Shown piece by piece: positions 12,279 to 24,313 of a DNA stretch of 64,000 nucleotides. Each line of letters starts with the position of its first letter. The first letter of the stretch is position 1. The stretch spans positions 565,765 through 629,764 of the forward strand of contig WARS01000126.1 in assembly GCA_008933995.1 (NCBI GenBank), given 5' to 3'. The notes below the pieces were generated by a model. The model was not told the DNA's origin, made no database searches, and saw only the letters and a list, made by a program, of their open reading frames with translations. Position numbers and translations under genes: made by a program. The stretch comes from Datnioides undecimradiatus (lineage: Eukaryota > Chordata > Actinopteri > Lobotiformes > Datnioididae).

Positions 12279-14721
12279 GCAAATACACGGAGCATGGATC
12301 TTGAAAGTATGGAAATCTACATCCCGGCGGACACTGAAGTGAAAAGGATCCCGCTGAGGAGTCTACCCAGCTCAATACTCAGACGAATGAGCCTCCCTCC
12401 GGCTGACACAGATGGGTCCAGGAAGCCTGCAGAATCTTCGGAGGGCATATGGATTTGTCCTGCGGTCCTGCGGAAGAAAGGCCAGAAGCCAGCATCCCAC
12501 ACAGGAAGCGGCGTGATAGAAAGCATGTCCTCACTGATGAACAGGGATTTCAGGGCTGCTGTCGGTCCCTTCCGAATGTCCTTTGTCTCCTCCAGCCACA
12601 CAGCTTACAAGGTGCTGAAGGACACGATGCCTGGGAAAAAGGTCTCCACACACACATCTCGCATGTCCCTGTTATCTCTGGACGCGACACCGCGAACGTA
12701 CCATGAAGCTGTGTTCATCTACCAGGGCCGCATCTACCTGTCCATCAGGAAGCCCCGCCGCAACCAGAGCAAACACGAGACAAACAAACCACAGCCGGCC
12801 ACCCAGTCTTCTGTTCTCTCTACATCAGATGTGTCGTCTAAAAGCCAAAGGAAGGTAACGTGACACTCAAGCCACTGCAACAAACCTATGAGTGGGAGAA
12901 CATGGCAGGTCATTTAACAGGCGTGGTTTCAGCCTTTGAAGTGAAATCGGAGTCTACAGCCATGCCAGCACACACAGTGGTGATTTGTCAGTATGCTAAA
13001 ATGTCCACAATGCTAACATATGAATGTTTAACAGGCAATGTCTGCTTAGTTCACTGTCTTAGTAAGCATGTAACGTTTTATTACAGCTGATGATGTCACT
13101 GCATGAAACATCACATGGTCATCAGTGTTATAACTCATTCTGATGAGGACATGAATGTTTAACAGCAGCATCTAAATATAAAGCACATTGCTGACAGTGT
13201 TCGGTCTAAATCAGAGGTTTGACTCTTCGTCTCTTAGGAAGATTTTGTAGGCAGTTATATTTACTCGTTTACATGTGACTTGTTTACCCTCCTGCAGCGC
13301 CAGTCCCCCCAGGCCTCTCTTGAACCTGCAGACAAAGAGGTGCAAAGGAAGAGGGTGCACATCACTTTGCCCCAGATCTCACAAAAACAGTCAAAGGAGC
13401 TTCTCACAAAAACAGACAGCGCAGATCAGGTGAGCGTAACAACAATGGCAACTTCATAAACATAGCACATGCACGGAAAACAAATAATTTGAAAACCACC
13501 TGCACACAACACCAGCAACTCCCGGAAACACTCTCGCACACACCGAGCAGGTTATTGCTGCTCCCAACGCAGACTCCAGAGCTAAAGCTGGCCTAGATCT
13601 CCTCTACCTTCCAAAATACACCAGTGACTGTGTGACCCATTAATAGTTCACTGTGTTACACTGTTATTAAACACAGCACTGACTGTTGCGAGTCAGTATA
13701 CCGAGTTGGATTAGAAAGACACGATGCATCAGGAGAAAACCCTGAATGTCTAAAAATATAGTAACACAGATTTCCATTCACACGCTGAGATATGTCATTC
13801 TGTCAGACATCACTGTTTCTATAGCTGTGCAGCTAGGGTGTCTATAGCAAGCAAGGGTTGCAGGTGAGCATCTGGAGCTTCAGAGTTCCTCAGAAAGATG
13901 TCTGACATGGTTTGAACCACTCATAACTACTTTTTACTCGTCAAACACACATAGACAAGGGTCAAATGACTTGCATCTCAAAGGCAAAAGACACTTTACT
14001 CGAAATAACTCTTAAAGACCCAGCAGGAATGGAGCTCTGTCACAGTACAGCAGTTCTAAGCATCTGTTGTGGGCTTGATCATATGTCTTTACATTTAATC
14101 CAAGCAAAGGAACACGAGCTCCATGTGACAGAAGTTCTTTACATCCCTCAGGAGCTGCTAAATGACACCAGCCCCAAGAAGAAACACACCACATGTAAAG
14201 CAACACACAGTGAAAACATGATGAAAAAGGATGTGACACACAAGGGAAGGGACGTGTCCTCAACCAAGACTGCACGCTCTGTCCCTCAGTCCTCTGACAG
14301 TGTGCACAGCGTGCATGGCCAGTGCCATAAGGATGCCGGAGGAGAGCAGGCTGCAGAGGAAGGACCCAGCCAGGAGCCAGCTTGGTTTCAGCATCAAGGG
14401 GAGCAGCAGCAGGTGGAGCCCAGCAATGACAGTGAGACACAGTACCTGGATGCAGAAGAACCTGAGAGCACCAATCAAAGCAGTGACATGGACAGTAATA
14501 TAAAAAGTGACAGCGGGGAACCTGACATCATGGTGGGCATTGTAGAGCAAAGTAGCAACCAGAGCTGGACCAGGAGAGAGTCACACAGCGCAGCTGCTGC
14601 TTCCACATCCCAAGAGCAGGAGTTTGACTTCACGGAGCTGGCACAGGAGGAGAGAATCGCACGGATGAAGGCCATACTCAGACAGAAAGAAGGGGCTCTC
14701 AAAAACCTGCACTTTTCATGA
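12279..14721 (+). CDS. lrif1-like tandem paralog
   Basis: Exons are 12279-12854 (ATG at 12294), 13298-13429 and 14152-14721, all phase 0, giving about 420 residues. Four places match the neighbouring lrif1 and LRIF1 generally, in the same order: IPADTEVKRIPLRSLPSSI (versus IPHNAQVRTVQASELPAGI); SSHTAYKVLKDTM (versus a VTSEILSVVAER segment); HEAVFIYQGRIYLSIRKP (versus ENALVMCNGKVFFVAKK); and C-terminal RIARMKAILRQKEGALKNL (versus RIHRL-type coiled coil). The LRIF1 segment FQIKADVRICLRRI has no counterpart. The acceptor at 14151/14152 (pyrimidine-rich, ACATCCCTCAG) is preferred over the longer ORF starting at 13966. A nuclear chromatin role is inferred from homology only. Calling it a paralog rather than a distant relative is my inference from collinearity and adjacency. 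Confidence 0.78.
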
Positions 14722-17054
14722 TGGCGGCCCAGTCGCAGCGACATTCAGCAACCACGCTTCAGTTCTCCCGAGCATCCATTCTTAGGTTTGTTAGAAAGCA
14801 TTTAAGTTTGAATCCAGTCAGCGCAGAAGTGACAGACAGGACAAGGACTTGTCCAAGTAGTTTGTTTCTAATGTACCAAACCACTGAGTTATTACTCACG
14901 TCTGATTTAAGTGTCATAACCAGACTGATCAAAGGTCTGAAAGTCAAAAACGTGCAGAGTCACGTTGTTACATTTCTTTGACATTTCCACAAACAGTGCA
15001 TCCTGTTGTCTCCCTGTGTCTTGGCAGCAGGACGAACGTTCCTTGTGGCCTTACACCTTTTCTGAGGTTCTGTTTATAAGTTGTTACAGAAGACGAATAT
15101 GTGAGTAAGACAGTTTTGACAAAAGTCTTGATACTCCATCATGGCGACTTCACTGAGCATCCTCTGGTTTTAAATAACTCTCTGGTATGGGAGTAATTCA
15201 GCGACGGCGGTCAGAACATCCACAGCGTCCAAAATGTAAACAAATATGAAACGGGGCTCACCTTGCTGCCCACCCTCAAACTCACAGTATCCATGGCAAC
15301 ATTACACTTCCTGTTTGTCTTTTACTGTTCATATATTTTTCCAAAAGAACACTTGATGTTCAAATTTCAGTTTGTCACTTTCGACCATTCCCTTTAGTTG
15401 ACTTGAGCATAAAAGCAAAAACTGCTTTTTCTAAGATTAATTCAAAAATGGAAACTTCATTTTCCGTCTCTAGATTCCCTCTTTCAGAGATATCACCTTA
15501 TTTTAAACGTCTCCTTGTCTGTACCTGCTGCCTACATTACCCACAAAGCAGCTCGACTGTTGTCGGTCTAGTCAGAGATTGAGTTGAGTTACATTAGCAG
15601 CTGCTAGTAGAGCCTGGAACCTCTGAAGGCTCGAATTGAATTGTCATCTTTGTGATGTTTTGCTTTTGAAGACAGAGACATAGTTTAGGTTGGTCGCTGT
15701 TTTTTGTCTTGAGAATGTTTATTTAAAGATATTTGCTCAGCTTCACTGGGACACCTTTCTCTTTAGCCCGTTTGTTCCTATCATTGGCTGCTTCCCCTCT
15801 TTAGGTTTAATGTACATACTGTAAATCTTGTATTTAGCTGACTTCTGCTCATGGAGCCTGAATAGTTGCTCATCTGTTGTGTTTGGGATTCAAATGTGAG
15901 ACTGTTCATCCAGACCCGTCCCGACATTTTGTAAAACAGCAGCTGGGACAGCAGCCTGATGTGACTCCTTCACTCTCTGTTTATCCAACCTGCCAATGAA
16001 TGGCTTCAGTTCAGCTCACACTTACATACACAGAAGCAGAGGACCGCCCGCCGTGCTTAGTTTTTTTTTTCTTAAAGGTTATCATGTGTTTATTATACAG
16101 TATCACAAGTAAACAAGTTGTTTTCGCTGACATGAAAATAAACACACTTTCACCAGAAAACAAAAGGTGGATCCCTCTGACTGATGTTAGTCAGACAGCA
16201 GCAGTTTGATGGCAGCTTTGCAACTGCTGTAAGTGATCTGAGATGAACGTGTGACATCGAGGAGTTGCCATTATTGACTCCTGCATCCGACTGTACTTCA
16301 CTCCTAATTAGATACAAACACACACTATTGCTTTGGTTGTAGCCTGCTGGACTGTAGCATGGCTACTGTAAATATGTTCGTGGCAAAGCATGCAAACACG
16401 ATGCAAAACAGCGGCAAAGGTTTCCCACGCACACCTGATACACACTGACCATGGTTCAGCTAACATTGCATTAGTAGATTTCCAAATGCAAATATTGGTA
16501 CATAAAAATAATGCAATGTTGATGTTAAAAACAGAAGGAAGGACACCAACAATAATAATAATCAGCAATCAGAGACCAGATGACAGAGTGCTTTTCTTTT
16601 TTTAGGGTGAACAGGCGACGTACAAACACAGATGCTTGTAGCTGTACTGCAGGGCTTTAATCACAGGGCTGCCCCACACACTCTTTTATTGGACTGCAAT
16701 GAATATTATACACAGCGAAGTCTTTGCCCAAATGAATTTGTCAAATTCATAATCTATATTTTTCTCTCCGTTTGGGCTTGGCCATGTTTTTTCTCACCCT
16801 CACCCTTTTTCTCACCATTTGTGCATCCTGATACAGTTTGGATCCTGTGTGCATGTAAGGAACCTGTCACTGCTTCTTGTTGCTGCTCCTTTTAAATGCC
16901 AGTGTAACAGATCACATAGGACAGCTGCTGTCATTACCTTGCATACTTGGTCAGATGACACTGTGATCATAAAGTGTTAAACACACATATGTAATCAGTT
17001 ACAACCAGCAATAACAGCAGTGATGTTTCAGCGCTGCATTCAGCTTAGCATTGG

Positions 17055-17107
<53 letters not shown>

Positions 17108-17152
17108 GTGTGTGTGTGTATATATATATTGTGTGTGTGTGTGTGTGTGTGG
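17055..17152. repeat. Compound (TC)n-(TG)n-(TA)n microsatellite
   Basis: Uninterrupted CT dinucleotides run to about 17089, then TGTGTATG, TG runs, TA runs and a further TG run to about 17151. The long reading frames across it on both strands are products of the repeat. Confidence 0.92.
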
Positions 17153-17356
17153 ATATTGGCGCTATTTGTACATGCAGGGGTAACAGATGGCAAGGAAAAT
17201 TGTGAGTGTGTATTTGTGTCCGTGTGTGTTTGAACCACCCAATAAAAGTGGATGAAGGCACTAAGCCAGTATTACAGGCAGTTCATATTTCATATATCAT
17301 ATATATATGTATGTGTGTGTGTATGTATATATATATATAGTTATATATATATAGTT

Positions 17357-17399
17357 ATAATTCAGTCATTTTTATGGCATATAAAAATGACTGAATTAT
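17357..17399. repeat. Perfect 19-bp inverted repeat, 5-base loop
   Basis: The left arm ATAATTCAGTCATTTTTAT (17357-17375) is exactly complementary to the right arm (17381-17399), with loop GGCAT. It directly follows a TA-rich microsatellite. It may be a foldback element, a hairpin RNA or a cruciform; no family was recognised. Confidence 0.85.
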
Positions 17400-18300
17400 C
17401 ACGTGTTCTCTGTGATCACTGCTTGTGCTTTAAAGTGTTGATGTCCCTACACAGTGCTGAACTGTTCTCTGTGCTGACGTAGGACCACTAGAGGTCAGGA
17501 GGGCACAGGGTTGAAGTGCTCGGATGATGTGAATCCGTGAGTCTGACAGCCCAACGTCACTCACTCAAAGCTGGAAACGCACATTATGATGCATCACTTC
17601 CAAAAGGCTTCAGGTTAAGTAGACTCAGACCCTCGTAAAGACCTTTCCCTCAAACGATCCTGGAATGACTTTTGAAAGAAATCACCTCCCTCTTTTAGTT
17701 ACACAGTTTACATGTGGTCTTTTCTGGTTCAAAGACCCTACTCCAGATTTGTTTGAGCCGGACTGCTGTAATGTTTTGTCTACAGATCTTCCCTATCTGG
17801 GTTCTGAACTCCTTCAGATAGTTCATGAGGTTGCAGATTCATTTTCAAGTAAAACTACAAAGTCTGACTAAATTACCGTAACCCCACTTCCTCAGTTCAT
17901 TGGTTCTCTATTCTCACTGGATCAGGACTTTAAGGTGGTACTAATGACTTGTTATTGTAAATGGCAGAGGTGAGGTTTACTGCAGGGTAAGGGGGACTGG
18001 AATCAAGATGGCAGCTCCAGGCTCAGGATGCAGACCAGAGGTTTGCAGAGCACGCTGAGACCCAAATACCATCCCATCCAGACTTGTTCCTATAATAACT
18101 GATGAATTATTTAGAATGAACACATTTTGACTAGTTTCTTCTAACCTTTCAACCAACACAGCATTCCTGCACTTTACTGCGCTGGTATAGGCCCAGGAAC
18201 CTCTCAAACCAGCTGTATGCTTTCCTAATCCTCCCAAATGACATGGCTCCGGCAGCCGTATCTGTACATTCCAATAAGCATAGCAAATCCAGGAATCAGT

Positions 18301-18332
<32 letters not shown>
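18301..18332. repeat. (CA)n microsatellite
   Basis: About 15 CA units in unannotated sequence. Confidence 0.95.
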
Positions 18333-18333
<1 letters not shown>

Positions 18334-19338
18334 CGGGCAGACGAGATGAGACAACAGTTAGCGAAATAAGTGAGTCAGCGAGAAGCGACTTCACATGGCG
18401 CGCTCCAAAAAAGGAGGCAAGTCAACAATGAAAACAGAACTTTGACTCAAGAATGGACAGACTCACTTGTTCATTCATCCCAGTTTAAAACCAGTATGCC
18501 TCACATCCATGAACGTGGCCCTTATTAAAAACAGCGAGGTGAAGCGCCACCAGGAGACAGAGCACACAGAGCATCTTTTGTGCAAACATGGCCGCTGAAA
18601 TCCGACCTGCAGCCACAGAAAAGCTAATATTTTCTGAATCATAACGCATTAAACACAATGCAGCAGACAAATCCCCTATGGGCACTCAGGATAATAATGT
18701 AACCAACCACCTTTGTTAAACCCTGCACTTCTCAAATGTCCAGCAGGTGGCACGGATTAATAATTAGGTAATTACTGGATGTGCTGCGGTGGCGCTCACT
18801 GTTTCCAGGACACTTAACACTTAAAATAAGCTAGAGCTTTCTTTCTGTTTCTGTTAAGGTGCATCAGGCCAAACAGAGCGTGTGATGTTCTCAGTTAGAC
18901 GTTGAATTACATTTACACTGTATGAGCACAAGTGATGCAAACTGATGTGTTTCTTAGGAAGCTTAGGTTTTCAGCCAGAGTCTATACAGTACGGTATAGA
19001 ATATTTATTATTGTGATCATATAGTTGGAAAACAGATCAACAGCTACTGAACATCTGAACTTTTATTTATTGTTTTTTATTGTAAATCTGCTGTGATCTG
19101 TTCGGACAGACCACACAAACCGGTGATGCACTCTTTAAAAGGCCAGAACGATGGATATCATGTTTGCGATTACGACAAACGTCCTGTTACAAAGATGGCA
19201 GGAACATAGCAGAACGAGTTCATCCCCGGCCGGTTAAATCATCTGATATGAGTTCCAGATGAGATTTGAGTGGGAAACGTGTGAGGGAGTGGAGGGAGGA
19301 AACCTCGGCGCTGTGTTCCTCCCCTCCGGCTGCCCCAC

Positions 19339-19344
19339 TATAAG
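19339..19344 (+). promoter_or_regulatory. igf3 TATA-like box
   Basis: TATAAG lies 37 bases before the igf3 ATG at 19381, so a start site about 30 bases downstream would leave a very short 5' UTR. The position is plausible but not proven. Confidence 0.4.
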
Positions 19345-19380
19345 GCTGCAGGTCTCCTGAAGTCGGTCCACACAGACAGG

Positions 19381-22300
19381 ATGCACTCCTCATGCTGCCC
19401 TTCAGCCAGACCACAGACACTGAAGGTAAGACCAAAAGTTGCTGATGCACTGTTGTGCAGCAGGCTGATACCTCTCATCATAGAGTTCAGATTATTGGGT
19501 GTTGTTGATTTTTTTATTAGTGCTTCAATAGTTCCCTGTAAATCCCTGGAATCCCTGAAAGGACCTCATTTGTTTCTGTAGATTCACTGGAAATATGGAG
19601 AACATATTGGATTGGTGCACTTATATTCATTTATTTTTGTACACAACATGTGTCCTCAGTAGAGAGATGCATATTCAGCATATGCTTAAACACTCACCGA
19701 CTGTCTTTATTTTGCTCATAAGCATAAATAATTGTTATTTTTTAACGAATTATTACGAAATGTTGGAGCTATAAATGAGAGCATCACTGCAGCTCTTCGG
19801 AAACTGAGCAGTTTAAGTTTCGGGCTGTTTTCCAGACAAAATAAGCATTCTGAGGACACAACTTGCTGAAGGACATCACGTCTTCAGATGATTTATAACC
19901 AAAATGAATCCTGGAGCCACCAGGTTTCAGATATCAGCCTCTTGCACATTTGCAGATTGTCTTCATTGAGTCTATTGAGAATCCCTTTTTTGCTTTTAAA
20001 AAGCGATGACACCAGTTTATATCATTATTCATAATCTAATGCACAATGTTACAGCGGTCTAATTGCCCATAAAACAGGGTAACCTGCGCTGGTTTATTAA
20101 AAAAATGTTGTTTGGAATTTAGAGAATAAGTGTGCAACCCATCACGATATTCTGAAATTTTCACTGGACTTAATAATGCTGGAATTATACGATGCAAATA
20201 TCCCACTATGAAATTAATCCCTTTTTTTTTTTTTAATTTCAATTTTAAAACGTGAGTGAAAGTTACGTCTCATACACGGGGGTTCAAAATTCCCTGAAAA
20301 ATCCCTGAAACAACAGAGTCTATGAAGCACTCTCAGTGGCAGTGAGGTCCCACTGAGATGCCTGCACACTAAACAAAAGCCTTTTAATGTAACTCTGGCC
20401 AGTTTGCAGTCAGTTGACGTTAATAATAATAGTGATGGCAGGTTGACAGAGGCCGAAGGAGTCGGTTGTGCGTTACAGTGAAGTTCTCCTGACAGGTGAG
20501 GGAAGTCACAGTGATTATAATTCAGTCTTTTGGACTTTTTAGACCTTTATTACAAAGTCATGATGAGGTAAAGACACAGAAAGCTTCTGCAGAATCAAAG
20601 CCTTGTCTTGGGCTATTTAAGGTGTGTATTAACAGTTTTCCCCCTTACCTTCAGGTGTTGTGTGTTCGGATGTGTATGTTCTACTCCGCCACCTGTCTGG
20701 CAGGTTGGCCGCTCCCCTCAGAGGCGGCCAGACTGCGCTGTGGTACGGATCTCCTCAGCGACCTCATATTTGTGTGCGGAGATCGCGGAATCTATTTAGG
20801 TAAGCGTGTTTTCTTGCTATCCACTGTGATAACTGATGATGAGATGTGGAACTGGAAACTGTGGCTGTCACAGAGATTGAAAGGCTGGGATTCATCGGCT
20901 AGAGAGCGGGAGCAAGGACAAAAGTTGTATTGCTACAAAAAAAAGTTCCGCTGAAATAATAAAACATACATTTAGTGACAATCTTCACGTCAGTCTATTT
21001 TATTTAATGCTGTCAGTTTCTTCTGCGGTGGTTTCCAGTTTCAGTTGTCACTGCAGAGAGGAGGAGGGTTTGAGGAGAGGGGGAAACAGGAGTGTGATTT
21101 CCATATAATCTGCAACCCAAGGAGAGAACGTCACTGTTCCCAGATCCAAAATGCTTCTGATGTGACTGCACACTAACAGCAAAGGCTTTGTGAGAAAACA
21201 CCCTTAACATCCTTATGGTCTGAGTGTTGCGGGTGAACAGGTCGAAGCCATTGCTGCAGTGTCTGGCCATGCCAAAGGCTTCAGAGTGGATGGATGAAGG
21301 AACACTGACATCCTCTCTTTCAAGTGCATCATATGGAAATCATGCTCCCTTTGTCCCTTTCCCACAAGTAACTCAGACTAGTTGGGTAGCTGGGGTGTTA
21401 GCTGGTAGCTGCAGAGGTGCTAGTTCACCCTCTGGGCACTAGCGAGGCACCCTTGACCAAAGCAGTGAACCCCAAACTGCTCAGACGCAGTTGGGCAATT
21501 TTGTGTGCGTGTGTAAAACACCAATCAAGTGAAAACTATTCCCCAGCCAGCAGATTAATAACATAATTCACACAATAATAGTGGCAGAGAATTTGAGGAG
21601 AATCTTGGAAAAACAGACTAAACCCTAACAACAACTCTGAAGGTTGTCATCAGAAACACATTAAAACACAACAAATCTCAAAATCAAATAATTGTCAATG
21701 TTTCACTTTTCTGTAGTACTCTTTTCTGAGCCAGTACAACTTTTTTCCAATACAAGTGTTTCCAGTGTTTTCTTCTTCAGTTCTGTTTTCATTGTTCTGT
21801 ATTATGGACACATTTGGATACAATCTAATACTGAAACAGGCCCCTTGCACAGTATCAAGCTCAATTAAGGGAACATCTTAAAAGTGCATGCAGCATGGCA
21901 AAGAAAGGCTCCCAGATACTAACTTTACCAGCTTTATTTTATCTGGACCTCCTCTTGCTGCATTCACAACCTTGTTTTTGTTAAATTATGCAATATAATT
22001 CAATAGGTTGTGTGTCTATGTTTTTTGAACACTCTGTTCTACAGATGTCAGGCTCTGCTGTTAGCAGGAAATTATTGAAAAGTGGCCAGGCTGAGGCCCG
22101 TCTGTGTGCAGTGTGCATGTTCTCCCTCTGCCTGCATGCAGCTTATTCCAGGAGTTTAGGCTAAATGATGGCTTGATAGTGCTTGTAGGTGTGAATGTGA
22201 GCATGTCAGTCCTGTGAGCGACCGGTGATCTGTCCAGGGTGTGTAGCTAATTAATGGAACTGATCTGAGTGCAGATTGATTGTATTTTCACTCGTGTAGA

Positions 22301-23938
22301 TTTCATTACATTTAAAAAGCTGATAGGACAAAATGCTATCAATGTTATTCTACCCTGTGTGTTAACACTAGCAGAGGTGCATAATACAGATATGGTCATG
22401 GTCATCTTGTCCACATGAAAACACCGCAGCAACTCTGAGAGAGCTATCAGCTCCACAACAACACATCGCTTTCTATTCATTTATTTACACGAGGACTAGC
22501 CACAACACTTTGCTTCTGCACTGTAGCCATCAACAGCAAAAGATACAAAGTCAGCATTTAATGCAAAGTCATATTTATGATTGACAAAATGTAATTCTGT
22601 TGTTTTATGCAACAGTGGCCCATCATTTAATATTAAGATGACTGTAATTTTAAATTTTAATTTTGAAAAAAGTAATTTTTAAAATACATTCTCTCGTAAC
22701 TGTGCACAGAGAATTACCCACAAGCCCTTTCACTTGATTACCTTTCCCCTGCTCTGACCAAGGCCACCTGCTCCATCTGCTATCAGTGAGTGGTGGCAAT
22801 ACACCAAAATGGCAGCGTACTCACCAGGACACGGTGCCTCAGTGTGTGATAGCTTTATTGTTAAAACAGTCGTTATCTGAGACCAGCTCAGCTTTCGCAC
22901 TAAAAACAGAGAAAGGTGCAGACTGGGAGAAACAGCAGGAACTGTCTGATTGACACAGAGTGGGTACCTGGGTACAGGCAAAAAAACACTGTCAACAAAT
23001 CCTGCTCTTATAGGACAACAAATAGGTTACAAATATCATGTCATGTACACATTGACACGAAACCATGCTCCCCAGAGGAGCACATTTCAATGACCTCCAT
23101 TCAAACTGACATTCCTCTGTCTGCAGGTAAAGGCACGTGGTCTGGGTACGGCGCTCGGCCTAGAGGGAAGGGGATCGTGGACCAGTGCTGCCGGCCAGCC
23201 GGCTGTGAGCTTCAGCATCTGGAGAAGTACTGCGCTAAACCCAAGAGCCAGCAGCACACCACGGCTTACCCAGCCACCACCACAGCAGCTCATACAACTG
23301 CACAGCTTAACATGGTATGACATCCACAGCTTGGGTGTGAAGGTTCCTTTTTGTCCTTTGGAACAGTCGCAGGAGAGAGTATTAACTCAACAATACTGAG
23401 AGCTAAAGCAAACTCTTGAGTTCAGGACACTTTGTCAAACTCTACTGCTGTCTGCTGTCAAATACAGTGCACACTTCACTTTGCAAAAGGTGAACATCAG
23501 TCCAATTAAATATGTGCTGCTAATTTGAGCTAATATGCTGCTGATTTGAATCCAAACATGTGAGAGAAGTGACTTTAGTACCTGAAGCAAAACCGAAAGT
23601 ACACCATAACAACGTTGATATCTGTGATAAAGCCTAGCTGATCAGTGCAAGGTTACCTGCCTCAGACGAGGTGCATGTCCTTGACTCAGCTCTTCATTCT
23701 TATCGTTGTCTTGCAGGCACAGCAGCTCCACACAGTATATCAGAGGAGACTTCTGGAGCACCTAGGGGCCCCCAACAGTCCGAAGAGGGAAGCTTACAGA
23801 AAGAAAACACAGCCTTCAGCTCGTCGGAAAGGCAAAGTGCCATCGTCACGCAGGAGGATTAACTCACAGAGCACCACTCACAGGCCTCCTGTACCCTCTA
23901 GGAGTCCAGTTCGAAGAACCAGGAGATCTGTGTCATGA
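19381..23938 (+). CDS. igf3: igf3: teleost gonadal insulin-like growth factor 3
   Basis: Coding exons 19381-19425, 20655-20799, 23127-23314 and 23717-23938 join in phase to give 199 residues. The N-terminus has a hydrophobic signal-like segment (about 15-33) after an unusual cysteine-containing start. The B domain has Cys44 and Cys56 in RLRCGTDLLSDLIFVCGDRG. A short basic C domain (YGARPRGK) follows. The A domain, GIVDQCCRPAGCELQHLEKY, has Cys84, 85, 90 and 99. The long D/E tail is Thr/Ala-rich, then strongly basic (RRKGKVPSSRRR, RSPVRRTRRS). Intron positions (one inside the B/C region after a GDRG segment) are as in IGF genes. IGF3 is a secreted ligand that acts through IGF receptors in fish gonads to stimulate germ-cell development. 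It is preferred over igf1/igf2 because of the divergent B domain and basic tail. The gap Cys85-Cys90 is one residue longer than the usual CC-x3-C. Confidence 0.87.
21395..21505 (+). repeat. Decayed SINE-like repeat in igf3 intron 2
   Basis: The segment with GGCACCCTTGACCAAAGCAG then TGAACCCCAAACTGCTCAGA matches the body found in many fish tRNA-derived SINEs (GGTGCCCTTGAGCAAGGCAC...CGAACCCC...CTGCTC). Ends are not defined. Confidence 0.5.
22085..22245 (+). repeat. Decayed dispersed fish repeat in igf3 intron 2
   Basis: GGTGTGAATGTGAGCATG and GGTGATCTGTCCAGGGTGTG resemble a very common fish interspersed repeat (GTGTGAATGTGAGTGTG ... GGCGACCTGTCCAGGGTGTA). The family name is not known to me with certainty. 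Confidence 0.45.
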
Positions 23939-24291
23939 CCTTTGACCATGTGAAAAGCGGAATTATTTCCAGTTCTTGGACTGGACCCAGCAGCTTTGCA
24001 AGACAGACTCTGACTATTCTAATATGAACTTGAAACATGGATCCCAGTGGTCGGAAAACGCAGACAGAACTGGAAGGAAAACTGAGTTGCAGGGTGATGT
24101 GACACCCCGCTGGCCATGAAGGTTCTCAGCTCCAAGACAAAGTAGACAACTGAAGATTTGACCTCTGGGCTAGCTGCTGTGACACTAGCCTGTGGGACTG
24201 AGTGGAATCACCCACTGAGCCCCTCTTGCATCTGTCTTTCTGGAGCAAAGTGTCATTGTGTGTGAAAGATGTAATCATAACTGTTATCAGT

Positions 24292-24313
24292 GCCACACAC
24301 ACACACACACACT
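24292..24313. repeat. (CA)n microsatellite in igf3 3' UTR
   Basis: About ten CA units within the inferred 3' UTR. Confidence 0.85.

Larger units (their letters stand above)
14722..19338. other. lrif1-like 3' UTR and intergenic spacer to igf3
   Basis: No further coding exon was recognised on either strand. AATAAA at 16137-16142 is a possible poly(A) signal for the lrif1-like gene, 1.4 kb past its stop. The stretch also holds compound TC/TG/TA microsatellites at 17055-17152, a TG/TA stretch at 17300-17355, a perfect hairpin at 17357-17399 and a CA array at 18301-18332. Confidence 0.5.

Noticed and set aside
14012-14744. Minus-strand ORFs opposite the last exon of the lrif1-like gene
   Set aside because: Antisense shadows of a coding exon; compositions are Leu/Cys/His-rich with no domain or splice support.
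16999-17261. Overlapping ORFs rich in Arg-Glu, Leu-Ser or Thr-His
   Set aside because: Translations of the compound TC/TG/TA microsatellite.
20496-20954. 152-codon + strand ORF as a single-exon gene
   Set aside because: Its middle is igf3 exon 2 (20655-20799); the flanks are intron that happens to be open.
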